Both the position numbers and the translations under genes were made by a program. Shown one piece after another: positions 42,023 to 50,425 of a stretch of DNA of 64,000 nt; the first letter of the stretch is position 1; the number at the start of each line of letters is the position of its first letter. The notes below the pieces were generated by a model. It was given only the letters and a program-made list of their open reading frames with translations. It was not told the DNA's origin and ran no database searches. The DNA comes from Lederbergia wuyishanensis. Lineage in GTDB: Bacteria > Bacillota > Bacilli > Bacillales > Bacillaceae_C. The stretch lies in NCBI RefSeq assembly GCF_022900255.1, contig NZ_JALIRM010000013.1, positions 141,940-205,939 of the forward strand. Direction: 5' to 3'.

Positions 42023-42710
42023 TTATAGCCACTCCCTTTCTACGATCCTGTACAATTTCGCCATCCCTAATTAAGATGATACGATTTGCTACCGTTGCTG
42101 CCTGCTCATCATGAGTCACCATGACAATCGTAATTTTCTCTTCTTTGTTCAATTTGGTAAGTAATTGTAAAATATCACTTCCGTTTTTTTGATCTAAGTT
42201 ACCAGTTGGCTCATCTGCCATAATCAATTGGGGTTTCATGGCAAGCGCTCTTGCAATGGCGACTCGTTGTTGCTGGCCGCCGCTTAGCTGGGACGGAAAC
42301 ATCGATTCTTTCCCTTCTAGGTTTACATCCTTAATCAGCTGCTTTACTCTTTGTAAAATCTCCTCTTTAGGAGTTTTATTAGCCGACAAGGCAAGCGCGA
42401 TATTTTCAGCAACTGTCAACACGGGAAGAAGTTGGTAATTCTGAAAAACAAACCCTACTTTTGTTCGGCGGAATAGCGTTCTTTCTTTTTCGCTCAATTT
42501 GTTTAAATGAATACCATCTACGATTATTTCTCCTGATGTCGGCAGGTCAAGTCCCCCCATTAATTGCAGCAGTGTACTTTTCCCCGATCCACTAGGACCC
42601 ATAATAGCTACGAATTCACCTTTTTTGATGTGTACATTGTTATTTTTTAATGCGAAAAAATGACCGGACTCTAAAGAATAAACTTTGGAAACATCTTGAA
42701 TTGAAATCAT
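41994..42710 (-). CDS. ABC transporter ATPase, MacB/LolD-like
   Basis: A 238-residue ABC ATPase: GPSGSGKST (Walker A), [18 protein letters not shown] (Q-loop), [16 protein letters not shown] (signature), [12 protein letters not shown] (Walker B) and VTHD (switch His), all typical of the MacB/LolD/BceA group. The frame opens five codons earlier at an ATG that is part of the GGAGG ribosome binding site. The ATG at 42710 is the start. It powers the FtsX-type permease encoded downstream, overlapping by 29 bases. Confidence 0.93.
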   Translation of the reverse strand: MISIQDVSKVYSLESGHFFALKNNNVHIKKGEFVAIMGPSGSGKSTLLQLMGGLDLPTSGEIIVDGIHLNKLSEKERTLFRRTKVGFVFQNYQLLPVLTVAENIALALSANKTPKEEILQRVKQLIKDVNLEGKESMFPSQLSGGQQQRVAIARALAMKPQLIMADEPTGNLDQKNGSDILQLLTKLNKEEKITIVMVTHDEQAATVANRIILIRDGEIVQDRRKGVAINESLASSMA

Positions 42711-42774
42711 AAAAATAACCTCCATTTTATTTTTTCGAATTGTAATTACATCTAATTCCTTCTAAGTTGATTAC

Positions 42775-42849
42775 ATTTTACGGCGAATTCTCTACTTACA
42801 AACCGCAGACATCATGAACAGCCCCGCAGAAATTTGTGGTGCCTCCGAA
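42775..42849 (-). promoter_or_regulatory. Promoter with three TGCGG-like half-sites (module B)
   Basis: On the minus strand, TTCGG (complement of 42845-42849), TGCGG (42824-42828) and TGCGG (42803-42807) are spaced exactly 21 bases. The last overlaps the -35 region as CTGCGGTTTGTAAG, and a -10, TAAAAT (42775-42780), starts 22 bases downstream, as in module A. The half-site equals the core of the ComA box (TTGCGG). Confidence 0.7.
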
Positions 42850-42881
42850 TATGCTTTGCAATGTTGCCTAATAAAAATAAA

Positions 42882-42926
42882 AAGACTATTTCAAATGGAT
42901 TGTTTCCAACCACTTGTAATAGTCTT
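42882..42926 (-). terminator. Terminator of the two-component system operon
   Basis: AAGACTATT (42882-42890) pairs with AATAGTCTT (42918-42926), with inner CAA/TTG pairs. A T-rich run follows on the minus strand. It separates the regulator genes from the ABC operon promoter. Confidence 0.85.
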
Positions 42927-42933
42927 CAATCAC

Positions 42934-43584
42934 TTATTTCAATTCTTCTTCAGGAATTAATCCAAAATCCTTTGCTTTTTGGACGGTGTCTACTCTAGTT
43001 CTAACACCAAATTTTTGATAAAGGGCTGTTAAATTATACTCCAATGATCTTTGACTCATCGCCAATTTTGTAGAAATCTCCCTAGTACTCTTTCCCTTGG
43101 CAAGCTCAGAGAGAATTTCTTCCTCCAACGAACTAAGTATAACTTTTTCTTGTGAATTACTATCACTCGCTATGATTCCTGGTCTTCTCAATTCTCTTAC
43201 TAATGATATTGGTAATACAGCCTGTCGCCTTAAAGCGCATCGTATGCCGGTCACAAGTTCTTCTCGTGAAGAAGTTTTTGATAAGAATCCCGAAACCCCT
43301 GCTTCTACCAATAAATTAAAATGAGGTTTAATATCAAATCCCGTATAGATGAGTATGATTAAATTTGGATCATAAGATAGTGCTTTTTTAGTAAGTTCCA
43401 ATCCGTTAACATGGGGCATATATAAGTCAAAAAGCAAAACATCATATTGATTCAGTTTTATTTGATCCATCGCTCTTAATGAACTATTTTCAATTGTGAT
43501 TTTAAAATCAGGCTCTTGCTCCAAAAGCATTTTCGTTCCCTCAATAATGGATAAATGGTCATCCACTATCAATATATTAATCAT
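42934..43584 (-). CDS. ComA-like response regulator (NarL/FixJ family)
   Basis: A 216-residue response regulator. The receiver has the acidic pair D8-D9, phospho-acceptor D53 (LLFDLYMP), T81 and K103. The C-terminal LuxR-type HTH reads TREISTKLAMSQRSLEYNLTALYQKFGV. This end closely resembles ComA of B. subtilis (KRSIEYSLTSIFNKLNV), and the start VDDHLSIIEGTKMLLE matches too. ATG 43584 is preferred over GTG 43593, which is only 2 bases from AAGGAG. It is co-transcribed with the kinase (about 22 bases downstream). No comX, comQ or rap gene is nearby, so its signal differs from competence quorum sensing. Confidence 0.9.
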   Translation of the reverse strand: MINILIVDDHLSIIEGTKMLLEQEPDFKITIENSSLRAMDQIKLNQYDVLLFDLYMPHVNGLELTKKALSYDPNLIILIYTGFDIKPHFNLLVEAGVSGFLSKTSSREELVTGIRCALRRQAVLPISLVRELRRPGIIASDSNSQEKVILSSLEEEILSELAKGKSTREISTKLAMSQRSLEYNLTALYQKFGVRTRVDTVQKAKDFGLIPEEELK

Positions 43585-43606
43585 TTGTATCACTTCTCCT
43601 TATATA

Positions 43607-45073
43607 TCATGCTCCAAGTCCAAGGATTGGAAATTCGATTAACACTTTTAGCCCCTGATTCAATTTTGATTGAAATTCAATACATCCACTAAGGCTTTGA
43701 ACTCTTTGCCGCATACTCGTTAGTCCCATATTGGTAAAGGAAGGGTCTAGCTTGTTCGTATTAAATCCTATACCATTATCAGAGTATATTATTTTTAATG
43801 AGCCGTCTTTAATCAAACAAAAATTCAAAGTAGTTGCATTGGAGTGCTTTGCCGCGTTATTTAATAGCTCTTGTACAATTCGATAAATTCCTATTGTTAA
43901 TTCTTCACTTAATACAAGGCCCGTTGTATTCTCCGTTTGAAAATTAATTTTAAAGGTAGATGACACTTGTGTGTAATCGAATAAATTTTCCAAGGCTCTT
44001 TCTAGCCCCAATTCCCTTAGTAATGGAGGACGAAGCTCATTACACGTAGTTCGGATTTGATGGATCGCATCAAGTAATCCTTGTTCAATTGCTTTTAGAT
44101 TGGTTTTGACCTCCGCATCTATTTCATATTGGTTAACAAGCGCTTCCAATCGTCTATATAAATCAATTTGATCTTGTAGTACAGTATCATGCAAGTCACT
44201 GGATAAATTTAATCGTTGCTGCTCTTGGAGATTGAACAACAATCTTAATACCCACTGGGGAGTCTCATTTCTTTGCAAAGCCGTTTCCAATTGATTCATT
44301 AAATTTTCTATGACATTTAAATTCTCAAAAACCATTACCGTATAATAAACCAACGTTTCTAGCCAAGTCGATTCCATAGAATCTTGGATAGAAGACGCTT
44401 GTAACGAAAGGATATAAGAACAGTTCTTTTTTTCTCCTATTTTAATAAAATACTGGTCCTTTATTCTCTCCAATTTCCCTATTACGATTTGCTGTATAAA
44501 GAAGTCCATCTCATCTAAATTGTCTTCATTATCAAGTATGAGAATTTCAGGATCAGACATAGGTAAGATAAAGCGAACTTCCTTTAATAATCGGTCCTCT
44601 AAATCAGATGCTTTCATAACAGCAGATAAATTTTGTGAATAATCTCTTAAACTTTTTTGCAAAACTTCATAGCGATTTTTTCTTCGTTGAAGTTCATTTT
44701 CCATATTTTTTCTTTCTGTTATATCTCTAATCGCGACGACTGACAGATTATCTTCTGTATCTGGAATAGGAGTGGTCTTGCATTCGAAATGTCTAATCTC
44801 TCCATATTTATCAATAACTCTATACTCGGTAGCTGATTTCTGCTGTGTTTTTATCACATTATTATGCCTTCCCATCAACCATTCACGATCTTCCGGATGT
44901 ACAACATCAAAAATGTCTAAATCAGGATTACCTTCAAGATTAGATCCAAAAATCTCAAAAAACATGGGGGTCGTGAATCGCACTTTTCGATTTTGATCAA
45001 CAATTGCAATGATATCAAGCGTATGAGTCGTTATCGTTTCAAATAGCCAATCAAATCGACTTGATTCTTCCAT
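43607..45073 (-). CDS. Soluble PAS sensor histidine kinase, ComP/DegS-like core
   Basis: A 488-residue kinase without membrane spans. A PAS domain lies at about 10-122 (HPEDREWLMGRHN; ending VVAIRDITERKNME), followed by a coiled-coil linker, a degenerate sensor region (160-250), then HisKA_3 with His295 in SSDLHDTVLQDQIDLYRRLE and HATPase motifs (ELLNNAAKHSNA, YSDNGIGF, MGLTSMRQRV). It likely senses a cytosolic cue such as redox or a ligand through PAS, and phosphorylates the adjacent regulator. Unlike ComP it has no multi-span membrane input. Confidence 0.9.
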   Translation of the reverse strand: MEESSRFDWLFETITTHTLDIIAIVDQNRKVRFTTPMFFEIFGSNLEGNPDLDIFDVVHPEDREWLMGRHNNVIKTQQKSATEYRVIDKYGEIRHFECKTTPIPDTEDNLSVVAIRDITERKNMENELQRRKNRYEVLQKSLRDYSQNLSAVMKASDLEDRLLKEVRFILPMSDPEILILDNEDNLDEMDFFIQQIVIGKLERIKDQYFIKIGEKKNCSYILSLQASSIQDSMESTWLETLVYYTVMVFENLNVIENLMNQLETALQRNETPQWVLRLLFNLQEQQRLNLSSDLHDTVLQDQIDLYRRLEALVNQYEIDAEVKTNLKAIEQGLLDAIHQIRTTCNELRPPLLRELGLERALENLFDYTQVSSTFKINFQTENTTGLVLSEELTIGIYRIVQELLNNAAKHSNATTLNFCLIKDGSLKIIYSDNGIGFNTNKLDPSFTNMGLTSMRQRVQSLSGCIEFQSKLNQGLKVLIEFPILGLGA

Positions 45074-45243
45074 TTAATCACCGCGCATTTTTAATATATT
45101 TTTTCGTATCTCTTAGTATAGAGTGTACACGATAAAAGCTTTCTTGAACCGAAAATTTCTTGCGTGAGTAGTACATTTTTGTTGTGGTATATAGGGGATT
45201 GGGAAGAAGGATTGGAAGTAACTATTTATTCAATTTAAAAATA

Positions 45244-45269
45244 TAAAAAGCCAAGCTAAAATGCTTGGC
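45244..45269 (-). terminator. Terminator of the yjdM-like gene
   Basis: GCCAAGC (45250-45256) pairs with GCTTGGC (45263-45269); TTTTT follows on the minus strand. It lies about 40 bases beyond the stop. Confidence 0.85.
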
Positions 45270-45310
45270 ACAGTTTTGCAAAAAACTTTTTGAATTACAT
45301 CGGGACTACT

Positions 45311-45649
45311 TTACGCCTTTTTCACGAACTCCGATTTTAACTTCATTGCTCCAAATCCATCTATTTTACAGTCAATGTCATGGTCGCCTTCAACTAAGCG
45401 GATATTTTTCACTTTCGTACCAATCTTGACGACTGAAGAGCTGCCTTTTACTTTTAGATCCTTAATGACAGTAACAGTGTCCCCATCGCTTAAGATATTT
45501 CCGTTAGCGTCTTTTACAATACGTTCATCACTGGACGTTTCGCTCTCTTGTAAACTCCATTCGTGAGCACACTCTGGGCAAACGAGAAGGCTACCATCTT
45601 CGTACGTATATTCTGAATTGCACCTAGGGCAATTTGGTAAATTAGACAT
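45311..45649 (-). CDS. yjdM: PhnA/YjdM family zinc-ribbon protein
   Basis: A 112-residue protein with an N-terminal zinc ribbon (C7, C10, C24, C27: NCPRC and CPEC) and the PhnA-type SH3-like C-terminal domain ([43 protein letters not shown] end). Despite the old name PhnA, the family is not phosphonoacetate hydrolase and its role is uncertain. It is monocistronic with GGAGG upstream. Confidence 0.9.
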   Translation of the reverse strand: MSNLPNCPRCNSEYTYEDGSLLVCPECAHEWSLQESETSSDERIVKDANGNILSDGDTVTVIKDLKVKGSSSVVKIGTKVKNIRLVEGDHDIDCKIDGFGAMKLKSEFVKKA

Positions 45650-45702
45650 TATTGCATTTCCTCCAATATTCCATTCTTTCCATCTATGCCCATCGTACCA
45701 TA

Positions 45703-46464
45703 TTAAGCTAACAAATAGGCGGAAACAAAGGAAATCGTCATAATTACTACAAACGCAATATCCATTTTTGAATACGTTGTCGGGTAAAAATATGTTCTCT
45801 TAGCACCCATTTGATACCGCTTTGCTTCCATCGCAACAGCCACCCTTTGAGCTCTGCGTATACTTTGTGCAAATAACGGCACGGTGTACATTCGTAAACG
45901 TTCAAAATAACCTTTTGCTCCTTTAGAAAATTGGACGCCTCGTACCTTTAGAGCGTTAGACCTCGTATGTAACTCATCAACAATAACAGGCAACATACGG
46001 ATCGACGCAATAAAGCTATATGCGTACTTAGAAGGAAGGCGAAACTGTTGCATGAGCGCATAGAAAAAAAGTATAGGTCTTGAAGTTAATATGAAAGCTA
46101 GACCTAAGAAGCCGAAACAAGCGGTTTTATATCCTATTAATAATCCATAGTTGACACTTTCCTCTGATATTTTAATGAGACCCCATGACCACCAAACTGT
46201 TTCCCCTTTTCCAAATAGAATCATCGTAATCGCCGATGAAAAAAATGAAAGGATTATCGGTAGAGAAAAAAGGAGTAATCTTTTCAAGGAATACCCGCTA
46301 AATCCGTATAAAATGATTCCATATAAGATCATTTGATTAAAGGTAAAGCTAACGTTTTGATTAAATAGGACGACTAGGAGCATGATAAAAAATAAGGCGA
46401 ATTTCAATGCAGGGTTAACACGATAAAGCCATGTTTCTTTAACTGGAGTGAACCATTCCTGCAT
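45703..46464 (-). CDS. ykoC: ECF transporter T component YkoC
   Basis: A 253-residue membrane protein of the EcfT family with about five spans. It carries the coupling-helix motif [23 protein letters not shown] sequence ([10 protein letters not shown]) and the preceding [15 protein letters not shown], i.e. the two Ala-Arg-Gly-type motifs that contact the ATPases. It is the last gene of ykoE-ykoD-ykoC under a TPP riboswitch, which imports a thiamine precursor (HMP). ATG 46464 is preferred to ATG 46470, which touches the AAAGGAGA site. It overlaps ykoD by 26 bases. Confidence 0.9.
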   Translation of the reverse strand: MQEWFTPVKETWLYRVNPALKFALFFIMLLVVLFNQNVSFTFNQMILYGIILYGFSGYSLKRLLLFSLPIILSFFSSAITMILFGKGETVWWSWGLIKISEESVNYGLLIGYKTACFGFLGLAFILTSRPILFFYALMQQFRLPSKYAYSFIASIRMLPVIVDELHTRSNALKVRGVQFSKGAKGYFERLRMYTVPLFAQSIRRAQRVAVAMEAKRYQMGAKRTYFYPTTYSKMDIAFVVIMTISFVSAYLLA

Positions 46465-47917
46465 AAGCATTCTCCTTTCTTTTTTGCTCTTGAATCCTAA
46501 TCAATTTGCCCTTATCAATCGACCATACTTCAGTCGCAAAATGTTCAGCAATCATCATATCATGAGTAACCATGATTACTGTCGTACCATTTTTACGTAG
46601 CTCTTCCAATTGCTCAAGGATGATAAAAGTGTTTCTAGCATCTTGGCCAAATGTCGGCTCATCCAGTAAAAGCACATCCGCTCCCTGAGCAAATGATGTG
46701 GCCACGCTAAGTCTGCGTTTTTGCCCAATAGATAATTGAAATGGATGGCGGTCCTGATTGACGTGGATTTGGAACATATCTAATAAATCCAATACCTTCG
46801 TACGAATCTCAAAATCAGGCAATCCAGCTGTTGCATACGAAAAAGCAATTTCATCGAACACAGAATTCGTCACGAATTGAAGCTCGGGATTTTGAAAAAC
46901 AAGCGAGAGTTCCGTTGGTGGTGTTCTTTTCTTCTTATCTACATCGATTTGCTTTCCATTCACTTCGTATACGCCTGATGTGCGGAGCAATTGCATTAAC
47001 GAAAGTAGGAACGTACTTTTTCCTGCTCCGTTCTCACCTATAATAGCAACCCAACTTCCTTTACTTACCCCTGCCTCTTGAATCTTTAATTTTTCCGTTT
47101 TTCCCCGATATCCTTTAAAATCTTGCACCTTAATAATCGGAGTATCTCCATATGTCTCTTGCAATCTAAACTCTTCGATTCTTTTAAAATTTCTCGAATC
47201 AAGATAATCCTGCCATACTGCAGGATACCAAATACCATATTGAATAAGTTCTTCATGATGCTTTTTAAAAATAGTGGAAGGATAACCGTCTGCAATGATT
47301 TTACCTTCTGGATTAAATAGAACGACTCTATCAACCCAATCGGCAATTCGATCAATTTTATGCTCAACAATAATGACCGTTTTATCCTCTGCCACTACCT
47401 TCACAGAATCCCATATCTGCATTGTTCCTTCTGGATCCAACAAAGCAGAGGGCTCATCAAGAAAAAGAACATCCGGCTGAAGTAATAAAACTGAAGCGAG
47501 TGCCAAACGCTGCTTCATTCCTTGCGAAAGATCCTGAATCAACGTATGCACATCTAGTGAGCCTAAGCCGACAAGCACAAGCGCGTCTTTAATTAATTCA
47601 TCCATTTGCTCCCGTGGTATATTCAAGTTTTCCAACACGAAGGCTAGTTCTTCATCCACGTAAGGCATGCAAAATTGCGTATCGGGATCTTGAAAAACAA
47701 ATCCCCATGAATCAGGAACCTGTATTGAATCATATTTTAGAGGAACTTCAATTGAATTAGGAACAACCCTACTTAATACCTGGAGCAAGGTCGACTTTCC
47801 GCAGCCGCTAGGCCCCAGCAATAGAACCTTTTCCCCTTTTAAAACGGTAAAGGAGAGATCTTTGAAAATTAAAGATGGCTCTCCCGGAAATTTTAATCGT
47901 AAATTCGAAACTCCCAT
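46439..47917 (-). CDS. ykoD: ECF transporter double ATPase YkoD
   Basis: A 492-residue protein with two fused ABC ATPase domains. Domain 1 has GPSGCGKST, LSQGMKQRLALASV and VLFLDEPSALLD. Domain 2 has GENGAGKST, LSIGQKRRLSVATS and VLLLDEPTFGQD. It energises uptake with YkoE as the substrate-binding component and YkoC as the scaffold. The frame extends to a GTG at 47953; ATG 47917 with AGGAT upstream is placed where the domain begins. The small gap (87 bases) to ykoE places it in the same thiamine-regulated operon. Confidence 0.92.
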   Translation of the reverse strand: MGVSNLRLKFPGEPSLIFKDLSFTVLKGEKVLLLGPSGCGKSTLLQVLSRVVPNSIEVPLKYDSIQVPDSWGFVFQDPDTQFCMPYVDEELAFVLENLNIPREQMDELIKDALVLVGLGSLDVHTLIQDLSQGMKQRLALASVLLLQPDVLFLDEPSALLDPEGTMQIWDSVKVVAEDKTVIIVEHKIDRIADWVDRVVLFNPEGKIIADGYPSTIFKKHHEELIQYGIWYPAVWQDYLDSRNFKRIEEFRLQETYGDTPIIKVQDFKGYRGKTEKLKIQEAGVSKGSWVAIIGENGAGKSTFLLSLMQLLRTSGVYEVNGKQIDVDKKKRTPPTELSLVFQNPELQFVTNSVFDEIAFSYATAGLPDFEIRTKVLDLLDMFQIHVNQDRHPFQLSIGQKRRLSVATSFAQGADVLLLDEPTFGQDARNTFIILEQLEELRKNGTTVIMVTHDMMIAEHFATEVWSIDKGKLIRIQEQKRKENAYAGMVHSS

Positions 47918-48004
47918 TATCGTATCCTGTAGTCTCTTACTCAAAGGAATCACCTAGCTCTCGAAAAATTAAGAGTTTCAAAGGCCCTTCTCAAACCTAT
48001 CAAA

Positions 48005-48580
48005 CTATTTATCTAGTAGAGAATATTCTTCTTTAGAAACAGGTCTGATTAAATTAGTTACACCTGTTCCTTCTAATGCGCGAACGATATAGTAGGCAAA
48101 TACACCCGTAAATAAGAAGGCACTAATGACTCGTAAACCGTATTTCGTGAATAATGCCCATGCCTCCAGATTCGCATACCCATAAAACCAATCTAAGAAG
48201 AAGCCAGCAAAACAAGATGCGATTCCAGCTAATCCCGCAACGACAATACCAAATTTCTTATATCGGAAACCTGCAAATAATAACTCAGCGCCTAACCCTT
48301 GAACAAATCCGTATATAAGAACTTCAATTCCATGACCGATAAATGCTGAAAGCCCTGCTGCGGCAACACTCGATAATAATGCAACCCCTGGCTTACGAAT
48401 AAGTAAAAAGGCAAATGGAGCAACCATGAACCACATTCCGTAAATTAATTGACGTGCAACTGGAAACAACGGTTTAACGACCGTATATAAATCATCCCAA
48501 AACTTCATAATGATACCAAAGACAATTCCTATCATTACTGTAATTAGTATATCTGAAAACTTCAATTTCACCTTACCCAA
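48005..48580 (-). CDS. ykoE: ECF transporter S component YkoE (hydroxymethylpyrimidine/thiamine)
   Basis: A 191-residue membrane protein with about five spans (MIGIVFGIIMKFWDDLY, YGMWFMVAPFAFLLI, EVLIYGFVQGLGAELLF). It matches YkoE, the substrate-binding S component of the thiamine-precursor transporter YkoEDC. It is the first gene of the operon and lies directly after the TPP riboswitch and its terminator. Import is expected only when thiamine pyrophosphate is scarce. Confidence 0.92.
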   Translation of the reverse strand: MGKVKLKFSDILITVMIGIVFGIIMKFWDDLYTVVKPLFPVARQLIYGMWFMVAPFAFLLIRKPGVALLSSVAAAGLSAFIGHGIEVLIYGFVQGLGAELLFAGFRYKKFGIVVAGLAGIASCFAGFFLDWFYGYANLEAWALFTKYGLRVISAFLFTGVFAYYIVRALEGTGVTNLIRPVSKEEYSLLDK

Positions 48581-48600
48581 CCCCTTATCTCTTTTTATAC

Positions 48601-48628
48601 AAAAAAGCCGTCTGAATGCGCAGACGGT
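48601..48628 (-). terminator. Riboswitch-controlled terminator of ykoEDC
   Basis: CCGTCTG and CAGACGG arms (48608-48627 on the plus strand as GCCGTCTG/CAGACGGT) with TTTTTT on the minus strand. It lies between the aptamer and ykoE and would form when TPP is bound. Confidence 0.88.
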
Positions 48629-48656
48629 CGAGAAGGGCCCTAATAATCATACTTAA

Positions 48657-48752
48657 TCAGTATTCTCTACGCTGGCATTACCCAGATCAGATTAACGGTC
48701 AGCAGCGGCAATAGCTGCTATCTCAGCCTGATTCACTCAAGCACCCGGACGG
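48657..48752 (-). promoter_or_regulatory. TPP riboswitch (THI element)
   Basis: On the minus strand the conserved blocks are in order: CCGGGTGC, GGCTGAGATA, an extended P3 stem (AGCAGC...GCTGCT), GACC, CTGATCTGGGTAATGCCAGCG and TAGAGAA. The downstream ATACTGATTAAGTAT can take part in the switch. It senses thiamine pyrophosphate and controls ykoEDC by termination. Confidence 0.96.
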
Positions 48753-48829
48753 ACATTTTATGTAATTATCGCCAGTATACCCCAGTTTGCAAAAACTTTC
48801 AAATTAAATCAGGCTATAAGGAATTACTT

Positions 48830-49636
48830 CTAACGTATAGCAGCACAAATTAATCCAAAATACGTTGGTGCTTCATATGATAAATATCCTACTTGTCTTT
48901 CTTCAGGCGAAATGGCACCCGCAAGAATAAGAGTTTGCCATATTCCATCTGGCTTAGCCGCTTCAATGAAATCAGCATCAAAGTTGGCCATTTTTTCAAG
49001 CTGGTTGTCCTTAATCAGTTCTACAACTTCTTCATCTAATTTCTTGGCTGCCGGATCAAATCCATAAGGTCCTTTTTCATCATGTGCATGTGACCAGTCG
49101 CAACTTGCAATAAGTCCTATTCGTTTTGATGATTTTTGAACTGTATCCCTTATGGCTTTACCAAATTCCACATGTTTTCCAAATGAAAGATCCCTGGATG
49201 GAGTAATGACAACAATTGGAACATTGGGCATGAACCGAAGTGGAACAATCGCTCCCCAGTCAAGAGGTAGGCAGGAAAACGGACCCGCCGAAGTTCCGAA
49301 ATTAATAGTTCCTACTGGAATCCCAGCCTCTATTGCAATCTCAGCAATACTCTGCGCCAAATCACGGTCCACCAATTTTCCCATTGTAAAAGATGCCTCA
49401 TTTTCTTCAACTGTTCCAACCATTCTTTCCGAACCCGAAATTGAAAATTGGCCGTTAATTCGAGTCCCGTGTGGTGTTAAAACAATTAAGACATCAGGTT
49501 TTGCTCCCTCCATTTCTTTTCCTAGCCTCGATAAACTTTCCCGGGTGATTGCCATTCTTTTTGGATTGGTACCCTGTAATTCCGGGATGATTTCCCCGCC
49601 ATGTGGGCAAATACAGGAAAATACGAATGGATTCAT
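48830..49636 (-). CDS. LigB-type class III extradiol dioxygenase-like protein
   Basis: A 268-residue protein of the class III extradiol dioxygenase/MEMO superfamily. Metal-site patterns are CPHGGE near residue 11, TPHGTR near 55 and SCDWSHAHDEKGPYGFDP near 175-192. In the family, non-heme iron(II) opens catechol rings; single-gene homologues like this one are of unknown substrate. GGAGAG precedes the ATG at 49636. It is divergent from the TetR/MBL operon with about 150 bases between, so the TetR protein might affect it too. Confidence 0.85.
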   Translation of the reverse strand: MNPFVFSCICPHGGEIIPELQGTNPKRMAITRESLSRLGKEMEGAKPDVLIVLTPHGTRINGQFSISGSERMVGTVEENEASFTMGKLVDRDLAQSIAEIAIEAGIPVGTINFGTSAGPFSCLPLDWGAIVPLRFMPNVPIVVITPSRDLSFGKHVEFGKAIRDTVQKSSKRIGLIASCDWSHAHDEKGPYGFDPAAKKLDEEVVELIKDNQLEKMANFDADFIEAAKPDGIWQTLILAGAISPEERQVGYLSYEAPTYFGLICAAIR

Positions 49637-49717
49637 ATACTACTCTCCTATTCAAAAGAATACTTTTTTTCATTATTACATTTTTTTGCTCGAAAAAGAA
49701 AAAGTTTAATTGGCATA

Positions 49718-49760
49718 TTGACTCAAAACTAACCACCGGTTACAATATAACCAGCGGTTA
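49718..49760 (+). promoter_or_regulatory. Promoter with tandem TAACC-N3-GGTTA operators
   Basis: TTGACT (49718-49723), 17 bases, TACAAT (49741-49746) form a sigma-A promoter. Two palindromes, TAACCACCGGTTA (49730-49742) and TAACCAGCGGTTA (49748-49760), have centres 18 bases apart and cover the spacer, -10 and start. This is the expected layout for repression by the TetR protein encoded downstream. Confidence 0.8.
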
Positions 49761-49789
49761 GTTAATTTTAAAAGGAATGATTTTTCGAT

Positions 49790-50425
49790 ATGAAAAGCAG
49801 ACAGGAACAACGCTCAGAAGAAACTAAAGAACAAATTTTAAAAGCAGCCGGAACATTATTTGCCAAAAAAGGATTTGACTCTGTATCCATCCGAGAAATT
49901 GCCAAAGATGCAGGGTGTTCACATACAACCATTTATCTCTATTTCAAAGATAAAGAAGCGCTACTTCAAGAGCTATCTATGCCGGCATTAGAAAAACTGC
50001 ATGAACAATTAAAAGTCGTAGCACATATGGCCACTGTATCCGCCGAAGACAAATTAAAAAGAATAAGCCATGAGTACATCCAATTTTGCTTAGAAAACAG
50101 AAGCATGTACGATGTTTTTTTCAACGCCAAATCTACGAGAGTAGATGAAGTAGAAGCGTTATTAGAGATTAATAAACTCCGGCTAGAAACATTCGCTTTG
50201 ATGAAACAAGTTTTACAAGACTGTCTCTCCATATCAAACAATGAATTATTGTTAAACTTTTCTCGTATTTATTATTATCATTTGAATGGAATTTTGAGTA
50301 CGTATTCCTATCTTCATGAACCCATAACCGAACTAATGAAAAGATTAACTCCAACATTTGACCTCACTGTAGAAGTCCTTATTTTGGGCTTCAAGGAAAA
50401 AATTCGAAAAAAGGGGAATGAGTAA
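49790..50425 (+). CDS. TetR/AcrR family regulator
   Basis: A 211-residue TetR-family regulator. The HTH is at about 15-62: ILKAAGTLFAKKGFDSVSIREIAKDAG and CSHTTIYLYFKDKEALL. The C-terminal ligand domain has the TetR_C WHG-like features only weakly. It is the first gene of an operon with a metallo-beta-lactamase-fold protein, whose ATG overlaps the TAA of this gene by one base (TAATG). Tandem palindromes over its promoter indicate autorepression. The inducer is unknown and may be a substrate of the partner enzyme. Confidence 0.9.
   Translation: MKSRQEQRSEETKEQILKAAGTLFAKKGFDSVSIREIAKDAGCSHTTIYLYFKDKEALLQELSMPALEKLHEQLKVVAHMATVSAEDKLKRISHEYIQFCLENRSMYDVFFNAKSTRVDEVEALLEINKLRLETFALMKQVLQDCLSISNNELLLNFSRIYYYHLNGILSTYSYLHEPITELMKRLTPTFDLTVEVLILGFKEKIRKKGNE

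Noticed and set aside
48601..48752. T-box or other amino-acid leader upstream of ykoE
   Set aside because: All conserved blocks are those of the TPP riboswitch; no T-box sequence is present.
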